A stretch of DNA of 64,000 nt from Allorhizobium pseudoryzae (GCF_011046245.1 NZ_CP049241.1:1612001-1676000); one strand, 5' to 3'. Counted from the stretch's first letter, positions 10,916-20,423 are shown. Notes: a model not told the origin generated them from the sequence alone. Made by a program: numbers and translations.

Positions 10916-10931
10916 TGTTTCACGTGAGTCA
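10916..10931. other. parS-like ParB-binding site between mnmE and mnmG
   Basis: TGTTTCACGTGAGTCA matches parS at 14 of 16 bases; the left half is perfect. It occupies the short mnmE-mnmG junction and runs into the last codons of mnmE. Confidence 0.75.
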
Positions 10932-12239
10932 CTTCCCGATACAGAACTCCGAGAAAATGACGTCGAGCATATCTTCCACATCAACACGGCCGGTAATACG
11001 ACCGAGAGCATCAGCCGCCAACCGAAGGCTTTCCGCGCGAAGATCAAGTTCGCTTCCCCTTAGCGCTTCCTGCAGAAAATGAAAAGCCTTCTGCAGATGG
11101 CTAACATGGCGCAAGCGACCGGCCCCGAGGCCGGCGATAGCGGCCCAGTTGACACCGGCACGCTCCACGATCGCCGCGCGGATCTGATCCAGTCCTTCTC
11201 CGGTCTCGACAGAAAGGCGGATATCAAACCCACCGGTCTGCGCAGGATGCTGATCTCCCTTGGTTCCGATACGAAGAACGGCTTGGTCCGGCTGTAGGCC
11301 CAACAAATGTTGCGGAGGCGAATCGATCTCTTGCAGCAGCAAAACAAGATCTGCATTCTCGGCCGCACGGTGAGCCCGCCGAATGCCTTCCTGCTCCACA
11401 CGGTCGTCTGTCTCTCGCAGACCAGCGGTGTCGGAGAGGCGAACGCGAAAACCATCCAGATCGAGGTCAACCTCGATAACATCCCGCGTCGTGCCGGCAA
11501 TCTCCGTTACAATCGCCACGTCGCGCTCGACCAACGCATTGAGGAAGCTCGACTTTCCGGCATTGGGAGGTCCAAGGATGACCACCTTGAAGGCGTCCCG
11601 CACGGAACCCGCCTTTTCGGTTGCGGCGATCTGTCGTTCGATCTCGCGCGCGATCCTGGCCACATCGAGCCACACCTGGTCCGAGACGGAACCGGGCACA
11701 TCATCCTCATCGGCAAAATCGAGTTCCGCTTCGATCAACGCCCGAGCGCGGGTGAGGGCTGTTGCCCAGTCATGGTAACGCCTGGAAAGGCCGCCGGCGC
11801 TTTGTTCGATGGCGAGGCGACGCTGCATCTCTGTCTCGGCGGAGATCAGATCACCAAGACCTTCAACCTCCACCAGATCAAGCTTGCCATGATGGAAGGC
11901 CCTCTGGGTAAATTCCCCGGCTTCGGCCGGACGAAGTCCCAGGTCCCGCAATTCTGAGAAGATCGCGTTCACCACTGCGCGGCTACCATGAACCTGCAAC
12001 TCCACGCAATCCTCCCCTGTAAAGGAGGCAGGGCCGGGGAAAACAAGAACCAGGCCGCTATCGATCAGCTCTCTGTTTCGTCGTCGAATCGACCGCAGGA
12101 CCATGGAGCGGGTTTGCGGAAGGTTTTCAACGAGAAAACCGGCCGCGTGAAACGCAGCCGGTCCGCTGATCCTGATGAGCGCCACGCCGGAGGGCGTCGG
12201 GCCGCTCGACAGTGCAAAGATCGTATCGAGGTCTGTCAT
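10929..12239 (-). CDS. mnmE: tRNA modification GTPase MnmE (TrmE)
   Basis: GTPase that acts with MnmG on the wobble uridine of tRNAs. Length 436 residues. The N-terminal tetrahydrofolate-binding domain contains TIFALSSGPTPSGVALIRISG and the GEFTQRAFHHGKLDLVEVEGL motif. The G domain has GPPNAGKSSFLNAL (G1), GTTRDVIEVDL (G2) and DTAGLRET (G3). The protein ends in FCIGK, the conserved C-terminal C(I/L)GK with the essential cysteine. It lies between rho and mnmG on the minus strand. Confidence 0.98.
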   Translation of the reverse strand: MTDLDTIFALSSGPTPSGVALIRISGPAAFHAAGFLVENLPQTRSMVLRSIRRRNRELIDSGLVLVFPGPASFTGEDCVELQVHGSRAVVNAIFSELRDLGLRPAEAGEFTQRAFHHGKLDLVEVEGLGDLISAETEMQRRLAIEQSAGGLSRRYHDWATALTRARALIEAELDFADEDDVPGSVSDQVWLDVARIAREIERQIAATEKAGSVRDAFKVVILGPPNAGKSSFLNALVERDVAIVTEIAGTTRDVIEVDLDLDGFRVRLSDTAGLRETDDRVEQEGIRRAHRAAENADLVLLLQEIDSPPQHLLGLQPDQAVLRIGTKGDQHPAQTGGFDIRLSVETGEGLDQIRAAIVERAGVNWAAIAGLGAGRLRHVSHLQKAFHFLQEALRGSELDLRAESLRLAADALGRITGRVDVEDMLDVIFSEFCIGK

Positions 12240-12303
12240 CCACCCAAACCAACGAAGTCAGCCGGACCTCGAACCATTGAGGCGATCCGAATCCGGCTAT
12301 TCG

Positions 12304-13569
12304 TTACGTGTTCATCGAGTCGAAGAAATCACCGTTGTTCTTGGTCTGCTTGAGCTTGTCGATGAGGAACTCGATCGCGTCGGTCGTGCCCATCGGTGCA
12401 AGAATACGGCGAAGTACAAAGATTTTCTGGAGATCCTGCCGCGGCACGAGCAGGTCTTCCTTGCGCGTACCGGACTTGAGGATATCCATCGCCGGGAAGA
12501 TGCGCTTGTCGGCGACCTTGCGGTCCAGCACGATTTCCGAGTTGCCGGTACCCTTGAACTCTTCGAAGATGACTTCGTCCATGCGGCTGCCGGTGTCGAT
12601 CAGCGCGGTCGCAATGATCGTCAGCGAACCGCCTTCTTCGATGTTACGGGCAGCACCAAAGAAACGCTTCGGCCGCTGTAGCGCGTTGGCATCTACACCA
12701 CCGGTCAGAACCTTGCCGGAAGACGGCACGACGGTGTTATAGGCGCGGCCGAGGCGGGTGATCGAATCGAGTAGGATGACAACGTCACGGCCGTGTTCAA
12801 CGAGGCGCTTGGCCTTTTCGATGACCATTTCAGCGACCTGAACATGGCGGACCGCCGGTTCGTCGAAGGTCGAAGATACCACTTCACCGCGCACCGAGCG
12901 CTGCATGTCCGTCACTTCTTCCGGACGTTCATCAATCAGAAGAACGATCAGGTAGCATTCCGGATGGTTGGCAGTGATGGAATGGGCAATGTTCTGCAGC
13001 AGAACGGTTTTACCCGTGCGCGGCGGCGCGACGATGAGGCCACGCTGCCCCTTGCCGAGCGGTGCGACAAGATCGATCACTCGGGCGGACAGATCCTTCG
13101 ACGTCGGGACATCGAGTTCCATCTTGAAGCGCTCATTGGGATAGAGCGGCGTCAAATTGTCGAAATGCACCTTGTGGCGGATCTTCTCCGGATCGTCGAA
13201 GTTGATCGTGTTGACCTTCAGAAGGGCAAAATACCGTTCGCCTTCCTTCGGCCCACGGATCGGGCCCTCCACGGTGTCACCGGTCTTCAGCGAAAAACGA
13301 CGGATCTGCGACGGAGAAATATAGATGTCGTCCGGGCCCGGAAGGTAATTCGCATTGGCCGAACGCAGGAAACCAAAACCATCCTGCAAGACTTCGACGA
13401 CGCCTTCGCCGATGATTTCCACGTCCTGGCTGGCAAGAACCTTCAGGATCGCGAACATCAGTTCCTGCTTGCGCATCGTGCTCGCGTTTTCGACCTCCAG
13501 GGATTCGGCGAAGGTCAGCAGGTCGGTGGGCGACTTGCTCTTGAGTTCTTGAAGCTTCATTTCAGCCAT
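12304..13569 (-). CDS. rho: Transcription termination factor Rho
   Basis: Hexameric RNA helicase that ends Rho-dependent transcripts. The ATG at 13569 ([14 protein letters not shown]) gives 421 residues, the standard rhizobial length; the open frame continues upstream into unlike sequence. The RNA-binding cold-shock-like domain contains [22 protein letters not shown]; the ATPase domain has Walker [14 protein letters not shown], Walker [17 protein letters not shown], and the Q/R-loop regions through [22 protein letters not shown]. No strong Shine-Dalgarno is seen. The leader between hemJ and rho holds a strong hairpin. Confidence 0.98.
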   Translation of the reverse strand: MAEMKLQELKSKSPTDLLTFAESLEVENASTMRKQELMFAILKVLASQDVEIIGEGVVEVLQDGFGFLRSANANYLPGPDDIYISPSQIRRFSLKTGDTVEGPIRGPKEGERYFALLKVNTINFDDPEKIRHKVHFDNLTPLYPNERFKMELDVPTSKDLSARVIDLVAPLGKGQRGLIVAPPRTGKTVLLQNIAHSITANHPECYLIVLLIDERPEEVTDMQRSVRGEVVSSTFDEPAVRHVQVAEMVIEKAKRLVEHGRDVVILLDSITRLGRAYNTVVPSSGKVLTGGVDANALQRPKRFFGAARNIEEGGSLTIIATALIDTGSRMDEVIFEEFKGTGNSEIVLDRKVADKRIFPAMDILKSGTRKEDLLVPRQDLQKIFVLRRILAPMGTTDAIEFLIDKLKQTKNNGDFFDSMNT

Positions 13570-13622
13570 GAAGAAGGACCGCTTTGGACTTTTGAGGGAA
13601 GTGGCGTGTTTGTGAAGATGCT

Positions 13623-13640
13623 TCCGCGGCCTGCCGCGGA
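13623..13640 (-). promoter_or_regulatory. GC-rich hairpin in the rho leader, with possible promoter upstream
   Basis: TCCGCGGC-CT-GCCGCGGA is a perfect 8-bp inverted repeat about 55-70 bases before the rho start. Further upstream on the minus strand, TTGCGA (complement of 13704-13709) and TTATTT (complement of 13682-13687), 16 bases apart, could be a weak sigma70 promoter. Rho is autoregulated in other bacteria through its leader; a role for this hairpin is inference. Confidence 0.4.
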
Positions 13641-13736
13641 TGTCTGATGTGCACACAAACTACGAGAGAGAAGTGCGGCGAAAATAACCGTTCGGACTTA
13701 GCATCGCAAGGGGGGATGAAAACAATTCTCCGAAAG

Positions 13737-14273
13737 TCAGAACGGCTTCACGATCACGAGAATGACGATCAGCATCATCAGGATGGTCGGCACCTCGTTC
13801 ATCATGCGCCAGTAGCGTGCGGATTGGCGTGGGCCATCGACGCCAAACTGACGGACAGCCCGGCTCTGGTGCATGTGGGCGAGCGTCAGAAGCACGACCA
13901 GCAGGATTTTGGCATGCAGCCAGCCGCCCTGGAACCGGAAACCGTCATAGGCGAGATAGAGGCCAAGCGCCCAGCTGATCATCATGGCCGGGTTCATGAT
14001 GACCTTTAGCAGCCGGCGTTCCATGACCTTGAAGGTTTCCGACTGTTCTGATCCAACCGGCGCATCCGTGTGGTAGATGAAGAGCCGCGGCAGGTAGAAA
14101 AGCCCCGCCATCCAGGCAATCACAGCGATGACGTGAAACGCCTTCAGCCACAGGTAAAGATCATCCGGGCGGAGCAGGTAGATGCCACCCAACAGACCGA
14201 GGAAGACGGCAAGCGCCACCGCAGCCCGCAACGCCGCCTTGTTACCGGGAATGGCATCCGTCTGCTTTTCCAT
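13737..14273 (-). CDS. hemJ: Protoporphyrinogen oxidase HemJ
   Basis: Small integral membrane protein of the UPF0093/HemJ family that oxidises protoporphyrinogen IX in heme synthesis in many alphaproteobacteria that lack HemG/HemY. Length 178 residues with four or five hydrophobic segments (AVALAVFLGLLGGIYLL, LKAFHVIAVIAWMAGLFYLPRLF, MNPAMMISWALGLYLAY, ILLVVLLTLAHMH, TILMMLIVILVIV). Conserved features are the KAFHVIAVIAWMAGLFYLPRLFVYH-like block with two histidines and the HMHQSR stretch. It follows hemE by 3 bases, consistent with a shared heme operon. Confidence 0.93.
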   Translation of the reverse strand: MEKQTDAIPGNKAALRAAVALAVFLGLLGGIYLLRPDDLYLWLKAFHVIAVIAWMAGLFYLPRLFIYHTDAPVGSEQSETFKVMERRLLKVIMNPAMMISWALGLYLAYDGFRFQGGWLHAKILLVVLLTLAHMHQSRAVRQFGVDGPRQSARYWRMMNEVPTILMMLIVILVIVKPF

Positions 14274-14276
14274 CGC

Positions 14277-15302
14277 TCAACCCCTCACTCGCTGCACCAG
14301 CTGCGAGACGTGTTCGGGCTTGGCATCCGGCGTGATGCCGTGGCCGAGGTTGAAGACGAGGGGACCATTGCCGAGCACGGACAGGATCCGATCAATGCCG
14401 TCGTCCAGCGCCTCACCGCCGGCAACGACCCGCATCGGATCGAGATTGCCCTGCACCGGCCCATCCTTCTGGAGCTCGGCAGCAAAGCTCAGCGGCACGG
14501 ACCAGTCGAGCCCGATCATGTCGGCGCCTGTTCTCTGGCGATAGTTCTTGAGGTTCATGCCGGCGCCTTTGGCAAAGGCGATAACCTTCGCCTGCGGACG
14601 CCGTGATTTGACCGAGCGGATGACGCGGGCGACCGGCTCCACCGCGAAAGCCTCAAATTCCGCCTCTCCAAGAACACCGGCCCAGCTGTCGAAGATCTGC
14701 ACGGCGTCGGCACCGGCATCGATCTGTGCCACGAGATAATCCGCGGAAAGCTCCGCCAGCAGCGACAGGAGCTTGTCGAAGGCCTTCCGGTGACGATAAC
14801 CGAACAGGCGGCCAGGGGCCTGGTCGGGCGTGCCATGTCCGGCGATCATATAGGTGGCAACCGTCCAGGGCGCGCCACAGAACCCGAGAAGCGTCGTTTC
14901 CGCCGGCAGAGAGGCACGGATCTGTCCCACCGTCTGGATCACCGGCCTCAGGTGCTCCTGCACCCCCTCTGCGCTCAGCGCCGCAATACCAGCCTCGTCG
15001 ATCGGGTCCATACGTGGGCCGGAGCCTTCGACGAAATGCACGTTGCGGTTCAGCGCATCCGGAATGACCAGGATATCCGAAAACAGGATAGCCGCGTCAA
15101 AGCCGTAACGCCGGATCGGCTGAAGGGTCACTTCCGTTGCCAGATCCGGCGAATAACAGAGATCGAGAAAGCTCCCGGCTTCCGCCCGCGTCTTGCGATA
15201 TTCCGGGAGGTAGCGGCCTGCCTGTCTCATCAGCCAGATGGGGGGTGGCGAAACGGTCGATCCGTTCAGGACCTCCATCACCTTGCGGCGTACTGCAGCC
15301 AA
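14277..15302 (-). CDS. hemE: Uroporphyrinogen decarboxylase
   Basis: Removes four carboxyl groups from uroporphyrinogen III to give coproporphyrinogen III. Family marks: [43 protein letters not shown], and [20 protein letters not shown]. The start is uncertain: a TTG at 15317 would place GGAGGA inside the gene, whereas the TTG at 15302 lies 8-9 bases after that GGAGGA and gives 341 residues, so I chose it; an ATG at 15278 is a further option. hemE borders the gene-free interval where rhizobial and Caulobacter origins are found. Confidence 0.95.
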   Translation of the reverse strand: MAAVRRKVMEVLNGSTVSPPPIWLMRQAGRYLPEYRKTRAEAGSFLDLCYSPDLATEVTLQPIRRYGFDAAILFSDILVIPDALNRNVHFVEGSGPRMDPIDEAGIAALSAEGVQEHLRPVIQTVGQIRASLPAETTLLGFCGAPWTVATYMIAGHGTPDQAPGRLFGYRHRKAFDKLLSLLAELSADYLVAQIDAGADAVQIFDSWAGVLGEAEFEAFAVEPVARVIRSVKSRRPQAKVIAFAKGAGMNLKNYRQRTGADMIGLDWSVPLSFAAELQKDGPVQGNLDPMRVVAGGEALDDGIDRILSVLGNGPLVFNLGHGITPDAKPEHVSQLVQRVRG

Positions 15303-15524
15303 GAGGGTGTCCTCCAAAACAAAGAAATCTAGAAACTTCTGATTTGATGATTCTTAGAGTCGGTGAGTATCAAGGATCATTCTCTTTGCACAGTCCAGCG
15401 GGCTCCAGTGCGACAACACGGCTCAACCGGGAGAGAATTATGAGATGTCGGGATAAATGTGGTGGCCGGTCGCTTTTGGCGTTTTGAATCAGCATCTTCA
15501 TCAATGGAACCGGTTCCTCGCTCT

Positions 15525-15533
15525 TGTGGATAA
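15525..15533 (-). other. DnaA box, perfect match
   Basis: TGTGGATAA on the plus strand is the reverse complement of the consensus TTATCCACA. Confidence 0.85.
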
Positions 15534-15614
15534 CCTGTGAAGCGTTCGGAGCTTGCTATCCTCGCTTCGAGTTTCCCACAGCCGTGGAAAAAGCCTCGCC
15601 ACAGTTGGGTCGAA

Positions 15615-15623
15615 TGTGGATAA
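15615..15623 (-). other. DnaA box, perfect match
   Basis: TGTGGATAA again, same orientation and 90 bases from the first box; a weaker oppositely oriented TTATCCTTC follows at 15632-15640. Confidence 0.85.
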
Positions 15624-15707
15624 ATTGCCACTTATCCTTCCGCCGCGGATCTCGCCGCAGAATCGCCCGACCTTTTCCCAGGTTATGAACAGAGGATGAA
15701 GATTAAC

Positions 15708-16529
15708 GTGGAGAACCGCAAAAGCTTCTTCCATCTGCACCTGATATCTGACTCAACGGGTGAAACGCTGATCTCCGCTGGCCGCGCCGCGTCGGCGCAG
15801 TTTCGCTCCGCCCTGCCGATCGAACATGTCTATCCGCTCATCCGCAATCGTCGTCAGTTGATGCCGGTCCTGCAGGCGATCGATGAGAAGCCCGGCATCG
15901 TGCTCTATACAATCGTCGATCAGGATCTCGCCAATCATGTCGATCAACGCTGCAAGGAGTTGGGAGTTCCAAGTGTCAATCTGCTGGAACCGGTGCTCGC
16001 AACCTTCCAGGCCTATCTCGGCGATCGATCGCGGCGCCGTGTCGGCGCGCAACATGCCCTCAACGCAGATTACTTCCGCCGCATTGATGCGCTGAATTTC
16101 GCGATGGATCACGATGACGGGCAGATGGCGGACAGTTATGACGAGGCGGATGTGGTGATTGTCGGCATCAGCCGCACCTCCAAAACGCCCACCTGCATCT
16201 ATCTCGCCAATCGCGGCATCAAGGCGGCCAACATTCCGATCGTGCCGGATGTGCCGCTGCCGGCCTCCCTGTTATCGGCCACCAAGCCGCTGATCGTCGG
16301 GCTGATCGCAACGACGGATCGCATTTCGCAGGTTCGGGAAAACCGCGAGCTCGGCACCGTCGCGGGCTTTGACCGCAGTCATTATACCGATCGCGCCAAT
16401 ATCAATGAGGAACTGAAATATGCGCGCGCCTTGTGCGCCCGCCATCAGTGGCCGATCATCGACGTCACGCGCCGCTCGATCGAAGAAACGGCAGCAGCCA
16501 TCGTTGCTCTAAGACCGAAGCTGCGATAA
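15708..16529 (+). CDS. ppsR: Pyruvate,phosphate dikinase / PEP synthetase regulatory protein
   Basis: Bifunctional serine/threonine kinase and phosphorylase of the DUF299 family that switches pyruvate phosphate dikinase or PEP synthetase off by ADP-dependent phosphorylation and on again. The GTG at 15708 ([20 protein letters not shown]) gives the usual rhizobial N-terminus and 273 residues; an ATG at 15696 abuts AGAGG with almost no spacing. The nucleotide-binding loop is [11 protein letters not shown], and the C-terminus [15 protein letters not shown] is typical. It is the first gene on the right arm of the putative origin, followed by maf. Confidence 0.93.
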   Translation: MENRKSFFHLHLISDSTGETLISAGRAASAQFRSALPIEHVYPLIRNRRQLMPVLQAIDEKPGIVLYTIVDQDLANHVDQRCKELGVPSVNLLEPVLATFQAYLGDRSRRRVGAQHALNADYFRRIDALNFAMDHDDGQMADSYDEADVVIVGISRTSKTPTCIYLANRGIKAANIPIVPDVPLPASLLSATKPLIVGLIATTDRISQVRENRELGTVAGFDRSHYTDRANINEELKYARALCARHQWPIIDVTRRSIEETAAAIVALRPKLR

Positions 16530-16565
16530 TGCCGAATCCATGCCGCAATCTCAGGAGTGCTCTCC

Positions 16566-17165
16566 GTGACCCAGCCGCTCGTGCTTGCCTCCTCCAGTCC
16601 GTTCCGACGTCTGCTGATGCAGAATGCCGGTCTGGATTTTGTCGCCCAGGCAGCGTCGATCGATGAACGGGCGATCGAGGCGAAACTGGCCGCGCAAAAT
16701 GCCACGCCGGAAACCGTGGCGCTCGAATTGGCAAGAGCAAAGGCGCTGGATGTCAGCACCCGGTTTCCGGATGCCTTTGTCATCGGGTCGGACCAGACCA
16801 TGTCGCTCAGTCACCGCGTCTATCACAAGCCGGCCTCCCTTCAGGAGGCGCGCGAAAACCTGTTGTCGCTCTCCGGCCAGACACATCATCTCAACAGCGG
16901 TGTTGCCATTGTTCGAAACGGTGCGGTGGTTTGGCAGATCGTCGCGAGGGCAGCCATGACGGTGCGGGTGCTGTCGCCCGATTTCGTTGATCGTTACCTG
17001 GCAAGCGTCGGGGATGCGGTGATGACGAGTGTCGGCGCCTATCAGCTGGAGGGCGAGGGAATCCGGCTATTTGAATCGATAGGCGGCGACTACTTTACCA
17101 TCCTCGGCCTGCCGATGTTGCCTCTGCTGAAAGCGTTAAGGGAGCTTGGGGCTGTTAATGATTGA
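16566..17165 (+). CDS. maf: Maf-family nucleotide pyrophosphatase
   Basis: Maf/YceF-type pyrophosphatase that hydrolyses non-canonical or modified nucleoside triphosphates. Start GTG at 16566, chosen because AGGAG at 16553-16557 is 8 bases upstream; 199 residues. Signature stretches are [37 protein letters not shown] and the C-terminal [33 protein letters not shown]. It overlaps aroE by 8 bases, so the two are translationally linked. Confidence 0.93.
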   Translation: MTQPLVLASSSPFRRLLMQNAGLDFVAQAASIDERAIEAKLAAQNATPETVALELARAKALDVSTRFPDAFVIGSDQTMSLSHRVYHKPASLQEARENLLSLSGQTHHLNSGVAIVRNGAVVWQIVARAAMTVRVLSPDFVDRYLASVGDAVMTSVGAYQLEGEGIRLFESIGGDYFTILGLPMLPLLKALRELGAVND

Positions 17166-18009
17166 TTCACGTGAAACACAAAAAAAGGCCTTCGTGATTG
17201 GAACGCCTATCCGCCACTCCCGGTCGCCGATGATTCACGGCTATTGGCTGAAAAATTTCCGGATTGCCGGCTCCTATCAGGCGATCGAAGTGCAGGCGAC
17301 GGAGCTAGATGGTTTTCTCGGCGAGCTGAGAACAAGCGGGGAATTTCAAGGTGGCAATGTCACCATTCCCCACAAGGAGCGGGCCTGCGCACTTGCCGAT
17401 GAGCCGGATGAGCTGGCAAAGGAACTGGGTGCCGCCAACACGCTCTGGTTGGACGAGGGCAGGCTGAAGGCCACGAATACCGATGGTTATGGCTTTGCCG
17501 CCAACCTGGATGAACGGGCGCGCGGCTGGGATGAGACGTCTCGTGCTGTCATCCTGGGTGCCGGCGGTGCGAGCCGGGCCATCATCCAGGCGGTGCGCGA
17601 TCGCGGTGTCTCGGAGATCCATGTCGTCAATCGAACCGAGGCGCGGGCGCAGGAATTGGCGGACCGCTTTGGTGCCAGGGTGCACGCCCATCCGATGGGC
17701 GCTTTGACGGAGGTCATGCAGGGCGCCGGTCTCTTTATCAATACGACGTCGCTTGGCATGGATGGCGAAGGTTCGTTGGACATCGATTTTAGGGTGATGG
17801 ACGCCAAGGCGGTGGTGACGGACATTGTCTACGTTCCTCTTGAGACTCCGACGCTGGCGCAGGCACGAGCACAGGGTTTCACCGCGGTCGATGGCCTCGG
17901 CATGCTGTTGCACCAAGCCGTTCCGGGTTTTGAGAAATGGTTCGGGCAGCGTCCAGTGGTCGATGACACCGTCCGCGCGCTGGTGATTGCCGATATGGAC
18001 GCGCATTGA
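17158..18009 (+). CDS. aroE: Shikimate dehydrogenase
   Basis: NADPH-dependent reduction of 3-dehydroshikimate in the aromatic amino acid pathway. ATG at 17158 gives 283 residues and overlaps the maf stop. The shikimate-binding N-terminus [19 protein letters not shown], the catalytic NVTIPHKE (lysine), AANTL, the NADP motif [13 protein letters not shown] and [12 protein letters not shown] are all present. A parS-like site occupies codons 3-7. aroE shares TGATG with coaE. Confidence 0.97.
   Translation: MIDSRETQKKAFVIGTPIRHSRSPMIHGYWLKNFRIAGSYQAIEVQATELDGFLGELRTSGEFQGGNVTIPHKERACALADEPDELAKELGAANTLWLDEGRLKATNTDGYGFAANLDERARGWDETSRAVILGAGGASRAIIQAVRDRGVSEIHVVNRTEARAQELADRFGARVHAHPMGALTEVMQGAGLFINTTSLGMDGEGSLDIDFRVMDAKAVVTDIVYVPLETPTLAQARAQGFTAVDGLGMLLHQAVPGFEKWFGQRPVVDDTVRALVIADMDAH
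17163..17178. other. parS-like ParB-binding site at the start of aroE
   Basis: TGATTCACGTGAAACA, 15 of 16 to parS, inside the aroE 5' coding region and 1.5-2 kb from the putative origin on its right side. It is the closest parS-like site to the hemE-ppsR interval. Confidence 0.9.
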
Positions 18010-18617
18010 TGATCAGGATCGGGCTCACCGGATCGATCGGCATGGGGAAATCCACCACAGCTGGCCTATTCGCCGCCGAAGGGATTGCGGTGAACGATGC
18101 CGATGCGGTGGTGCATGACCTTTACCGTGGCGAAGCGGTTCAGCCGGTCGAGGCGGCCTTTCCGGGTGTTGCTCGGGATGGGGTCATCGATCGGAGCGAG
18201 CTCGGGCGCCGTCTGGCCGCCGATCCTGGCGGCTTCAAGCGTCTGGAGGCGATCGTACATCCGCTGGTACGGGCGCGCGAAGAGGCGTTTTTGCGGGAGC
18301 AACAAGCGGCCGGTGCGGATATGGTCGTCCTCGATATTCCGCTCCTCTTCGAAACCGGAGCCGCGGATCGGGTGGATGTCGTGGTCGTGGTGACCTGCGA
18401 TGCCGAGATCCAGCGCCAGCGGGTACTGGCGAGGCCTGGCATGACGGAAGAAAAATTCCAGCTGATCCTGTCGCGGCAGGTGCCGGATGGGGAAAAGCGT
18501 GCACGAGCCGATTTCCTGATCGATACGGGCGCTGGGCTGGACGCCGCCCGTGCTAGGGTCAAGGCCATTATTGCGGAACTTCGAAGCGGACAAGGGCAGG
18601 GAACAGCCGATGCGTGA
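18009..18617 (+). CDS. coaE: Dephospho-CoA kinase
   Basis: Final step of coenzyme A synthesis, phosphorylating the 3'-hydroxyl of dephospho-CoA. ATG at 18009 in a TGATG junction with aroE; 202 residues. P-loop GLTGSIGMGKSTTAG at the N-terminus, then VNDADAVVHDLY, the LID-like region and LVVLDIPLLFETGAADRVD. It overlaps dnaQ by 8 bases. Confidence 0.97.
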   Translation: MIRIGLTGSIGMGKSTTAGLFAAEGIAVNDADAVVHDLYRGEAVQPVEAAFPGVARDGVIDRSELGRRLAADPGGFKRLEAIVHPLVRAREEAFLREQQAAGADMVVLDIPLLFETGAADRVDVVVVVTCDAEIQRQRVLARPGMTEEKFQLILSRQVPDGEKRARADFLIDTGAGLDAARARVKAIIAELRSGQGQGTADA

Positions 18618-19305
18618 GATCATCTTCGATACGGAAACCACCGGTCTCGACAACCGCTCCGACCGGGTCATCGAAATCGGCGGCATCGAGCTGCTGAACC
18701 ATTTTCCGACGGGGAGGACCTTTCACGTCTACATCAATCCGGGCGATCGCAAGGTGCATCCGGATGCGCTTGCCGTGCACGGCATTACCGATGACTTCCT
18801 GAAGGATAAGCCGAACTTTGCGGAAATCGTCGAGGATCTGCAGGCCTTCTTTGAGGGCGCAAAATGGATCGCCCATAACGCGACCTTCGATATGGGCTTC
18901 ATCAATGCCGAGTTTGCCAGGCTCGGCCTCCCACCGGTGCCGCAGGAACAGGTGATCGACACGCTCTCCATGGCGCGTCGCAAGAACCCGATGGGTCCGA
19001 ACACACTGGACGCGCTCTGCCGCCGGTATGGCATCGACAATTCGCACCGCACGAAGCACGGCGCCCTGCTCGACTCCGAGCTTCTCGCCGAAGTCTACAT
19101 CGAGATGATCGGTGGTCGACAGGCGGCACTGGGTCTTGGCGGAGCCGAGCGGGTAACGACGGTGGTCGAGGTGGAGGAGGTGGATATCACTGCGCTTGCC
19201 CGGCCAAGGCCGCTTGTCCCGCGGCTGACGCCGGAAGAGGTGGAAGCCCATCAGGCGATGGTCAAGAGCATGGGCGACAAGGCCCTCTGGGCCCGCTACC
19301 AGTAG
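18610..19305 (+). CDS. dnaQ: DNA polymerase III epsilon subunit (3'-5' exonuclease)
   Basis: Proofreading subunit of the replicative polymerase. ATG at 18610 (MREIIFDTETTGL) gives 231 residues. The DEDDh exonuclease motifs are all present: FDTETTGLD (Exo I), AHNATFDMGF (Exo II) and HGALLDSELLAEVY (Exo III). The C-terminal tail RPRPLVPRLTPEEVEAHQAMV resembles the alpha-subunit-binding end. It closes the ppsR-maf-aroE-coaE-dnaQ cluster and is followed by a terminator hairpin. Confidence 0.97.
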   Translation: MREIIFDTETTGLDNRSDRVIEIGGIELLNHFPTGRTFHVYINPGDRKVHPDALAVHGITDDFLKDKPNFAEIVEDLQAFFEGAKWIAHNATFDMGFINAEFARLGLPPVPQEQVIDTLSMARRKNPMGPNTLDALCRRYGIDNSHRTKHGALLDSELLAEVYIEMIGGRQAALGLGGAERVTTVVEVEEVDITALARPRPLVPRLTPEEVEAHQAMVKSMGDKALWARYQ

Positions 19306-19310
19306 CCACA

Positions 19311-19337
19311 AAAAAGCCCGGTCGAGCCGGGCTTTTT
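19311..19337. terminator. Bidirectional intrinsic terminator between dnaQ and secB
   Basis: AAAAAGCCCGG (19311-19321), a five-base loop, and CCGGGCTTTTT (19327-19337): a perfect 11-bp inverted repeat with A and T tracts on both sides. It can stop dnaQ and secB transcripts, which converge here. Confidence 0.92.
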
Positions 19338-19364
19338 GATGTTTGCAGATGATGCCGTGAGCAA

Positions 19365-19838
19365 TCAGCTGTTCAGCGTCTGACCCTGCGAGCGGGCCTG
19401 TTCTTCGGCAACGCGCTGGGCAAACATCTGGCCGAAATCGATCGGGTCGATCATCAGCGGCGGGAAGCCGCCATTGCGCGTCACATCAGAAATGATCTGG
19501 CGTGCGAAGGGGAAGAGCAGGCGCGGGCACTCGATGAAGAGAACCGGGAGCATGTGTTCCTGCGGGAAACCGGTGATGCGGAAAACGCCGCCATACACCA
19601 GCTCGGTGACGAAAACGACCTTGTCGCCGTCCTTGGCATCGGCGCTCAGCGTCAGGATCACGTCGAAATCCGTGTCGGACAGCGGATTGGCATTGACGTT
19701 CACATTGATATTGATCGACGGAGCCTTGTCGCGAGCCTGCAGCGAGCGGGGCGCACCCGGGTTTTCGAAGGAGAGGTCCTTCGTGTACTGGGCAAGGATC
19801 GTGAGCGACGGAGATTGCGTTTCAGTTTCGTTGGCCAT
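19365..19838 (-). CDS. secB: Protein-export chaperone SecB
   Basis: Tetrameric cytoplasmic chaperone that holds preproteins unfolded and passes them to SecA. Length 157 residues. Family marks: [30 protein letters not shown], and the C-terminal [40 protein letters not shown]. An acidic or polar tail ([16 protein letters not shown]) follows. It converges on dnaQ and is read in the same direction as fxsA upstream. Confidence 0.97.
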   Translation of the reverse strand: MANETETQSPSLTILAQYTKDLSFENPGAPRSLQARDKAPSININVNVNANPLSDTDFDVILTLSADAKDGDKVVFVTELVYGGVFRITGFPQEHMLPVLFIECPRLLFPFARQIISDVTRNGGFPPLMIDPIDFGQMFAQRVAEEQARSQGQTLNS

Positions 19839-19925
19839 TGGCTGTTCCTCGGCTTCGGTCGTTTCGGCCCTCTAACACTTCGCCGAAAGCCTTACAACCC
19901 TCCGGCCCCGCCGCAGGCCCTGCGC

Positions 19926-20423
19926 TCAGGGCTCATCCAGCCGACGATCCGACCAGGGGGACGAGGGATCCGGCTTGCGCTCGAAGTCTCCTTCGTCGAG
20001 GTCGATCGTCCTGGGGTCACCACCGCCTCGAGCGCCCGGATAACCTCCGCCGGCATACTGCGTCCGCACCACGACATTGCGACCGATGAGGTCCCAGAGC
20101 AACTGGCGCACCGGTGGCAGGAACAGCAGGATGCCGACGATGTCGCTGACGAAGCCGGGAATGATGAGCAGGATGGCCGCAACCACGATCATGGCGCCGC
20201 TGACGATCGCCTTGCCAGGAACACGGCCCTGGCGGCCTTCTTCGTTGATTTCGCGCAGAAGTGAAAGCCCTTGCAGGCGCAGGAGAACAATGCCGGCGAA
20301 ACCGGACAGCATCACGAGCCCCAGAGTTGGCCAGAGGCCAAGCCAGTTTCCGACGATCACGAAACCGGCAATCTCGAGAAGCGGCAGGCCGAAAAACAGG
20401 AGCGGAAACAGAAAAAGGCGCAT
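19926..20423 (-). CDS. fxsA: FxsA-family membrane protein
   Basis: A small cytoplasmic-membrane protein related to FxsA, which in E. coli blocks F-plasmid exclusion of phage T7 when overproduced; its native role is unknown. ATG at 20423 (MRLFLFPLLFFGLPLLEIAG) gives 165 residues, better than an upstream GTG. Four hydrophobic segments are visible, ending with DIVGILLFLPPVRQLLWDLIG, then a glycine-rich polar tail (YAGGGYPGARGGG). It diverges from the Tim44-like gene. Confidence 0.9.
   Translation of the reverse strand: MRLFLFPLLFFGLPLLEIAGFVIVGNWLGLWPTLGLVMLSGFAGIVLLRLQGLSLLREINEEGRQGRVPGKAIVSGAMIVVAAILLIIPGFVSDIVGILLFLPPVRQLLWDLIGRNVVVRTQYAGGGYPGARGGGDPRTIDLDEGDFERKPDPSSPWSDRRLDEP

Larger units (their letters stand above)
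15318..15707. other. Putative chromosomal replication origin (oriC), hemE-ppsR interval
   Basis: About 390 bases without a plausible gene between divergent hemE and ppsR. It holds two perfect DnaA boxes in the same orientation (15525-15533 and 15615-15623), three 7-of-9 matches (15448-15456 TCGGGATAA, 15572-15580 TTTCCCACA, 15583-15591 CGTGGAAAA), and an AT-rich stretch at about 15316-15360 that could unwind. TTAAC at 15702 near the ppsR start resembles half a CtrA site. The hemE-flanking location agrees with origins mapped in Caulobacter and Sinorhizobium, and parAB with several parS-like sites lie nearby. The interval also must carry promoters for hemE and ppsR. Confidence 0.85.
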
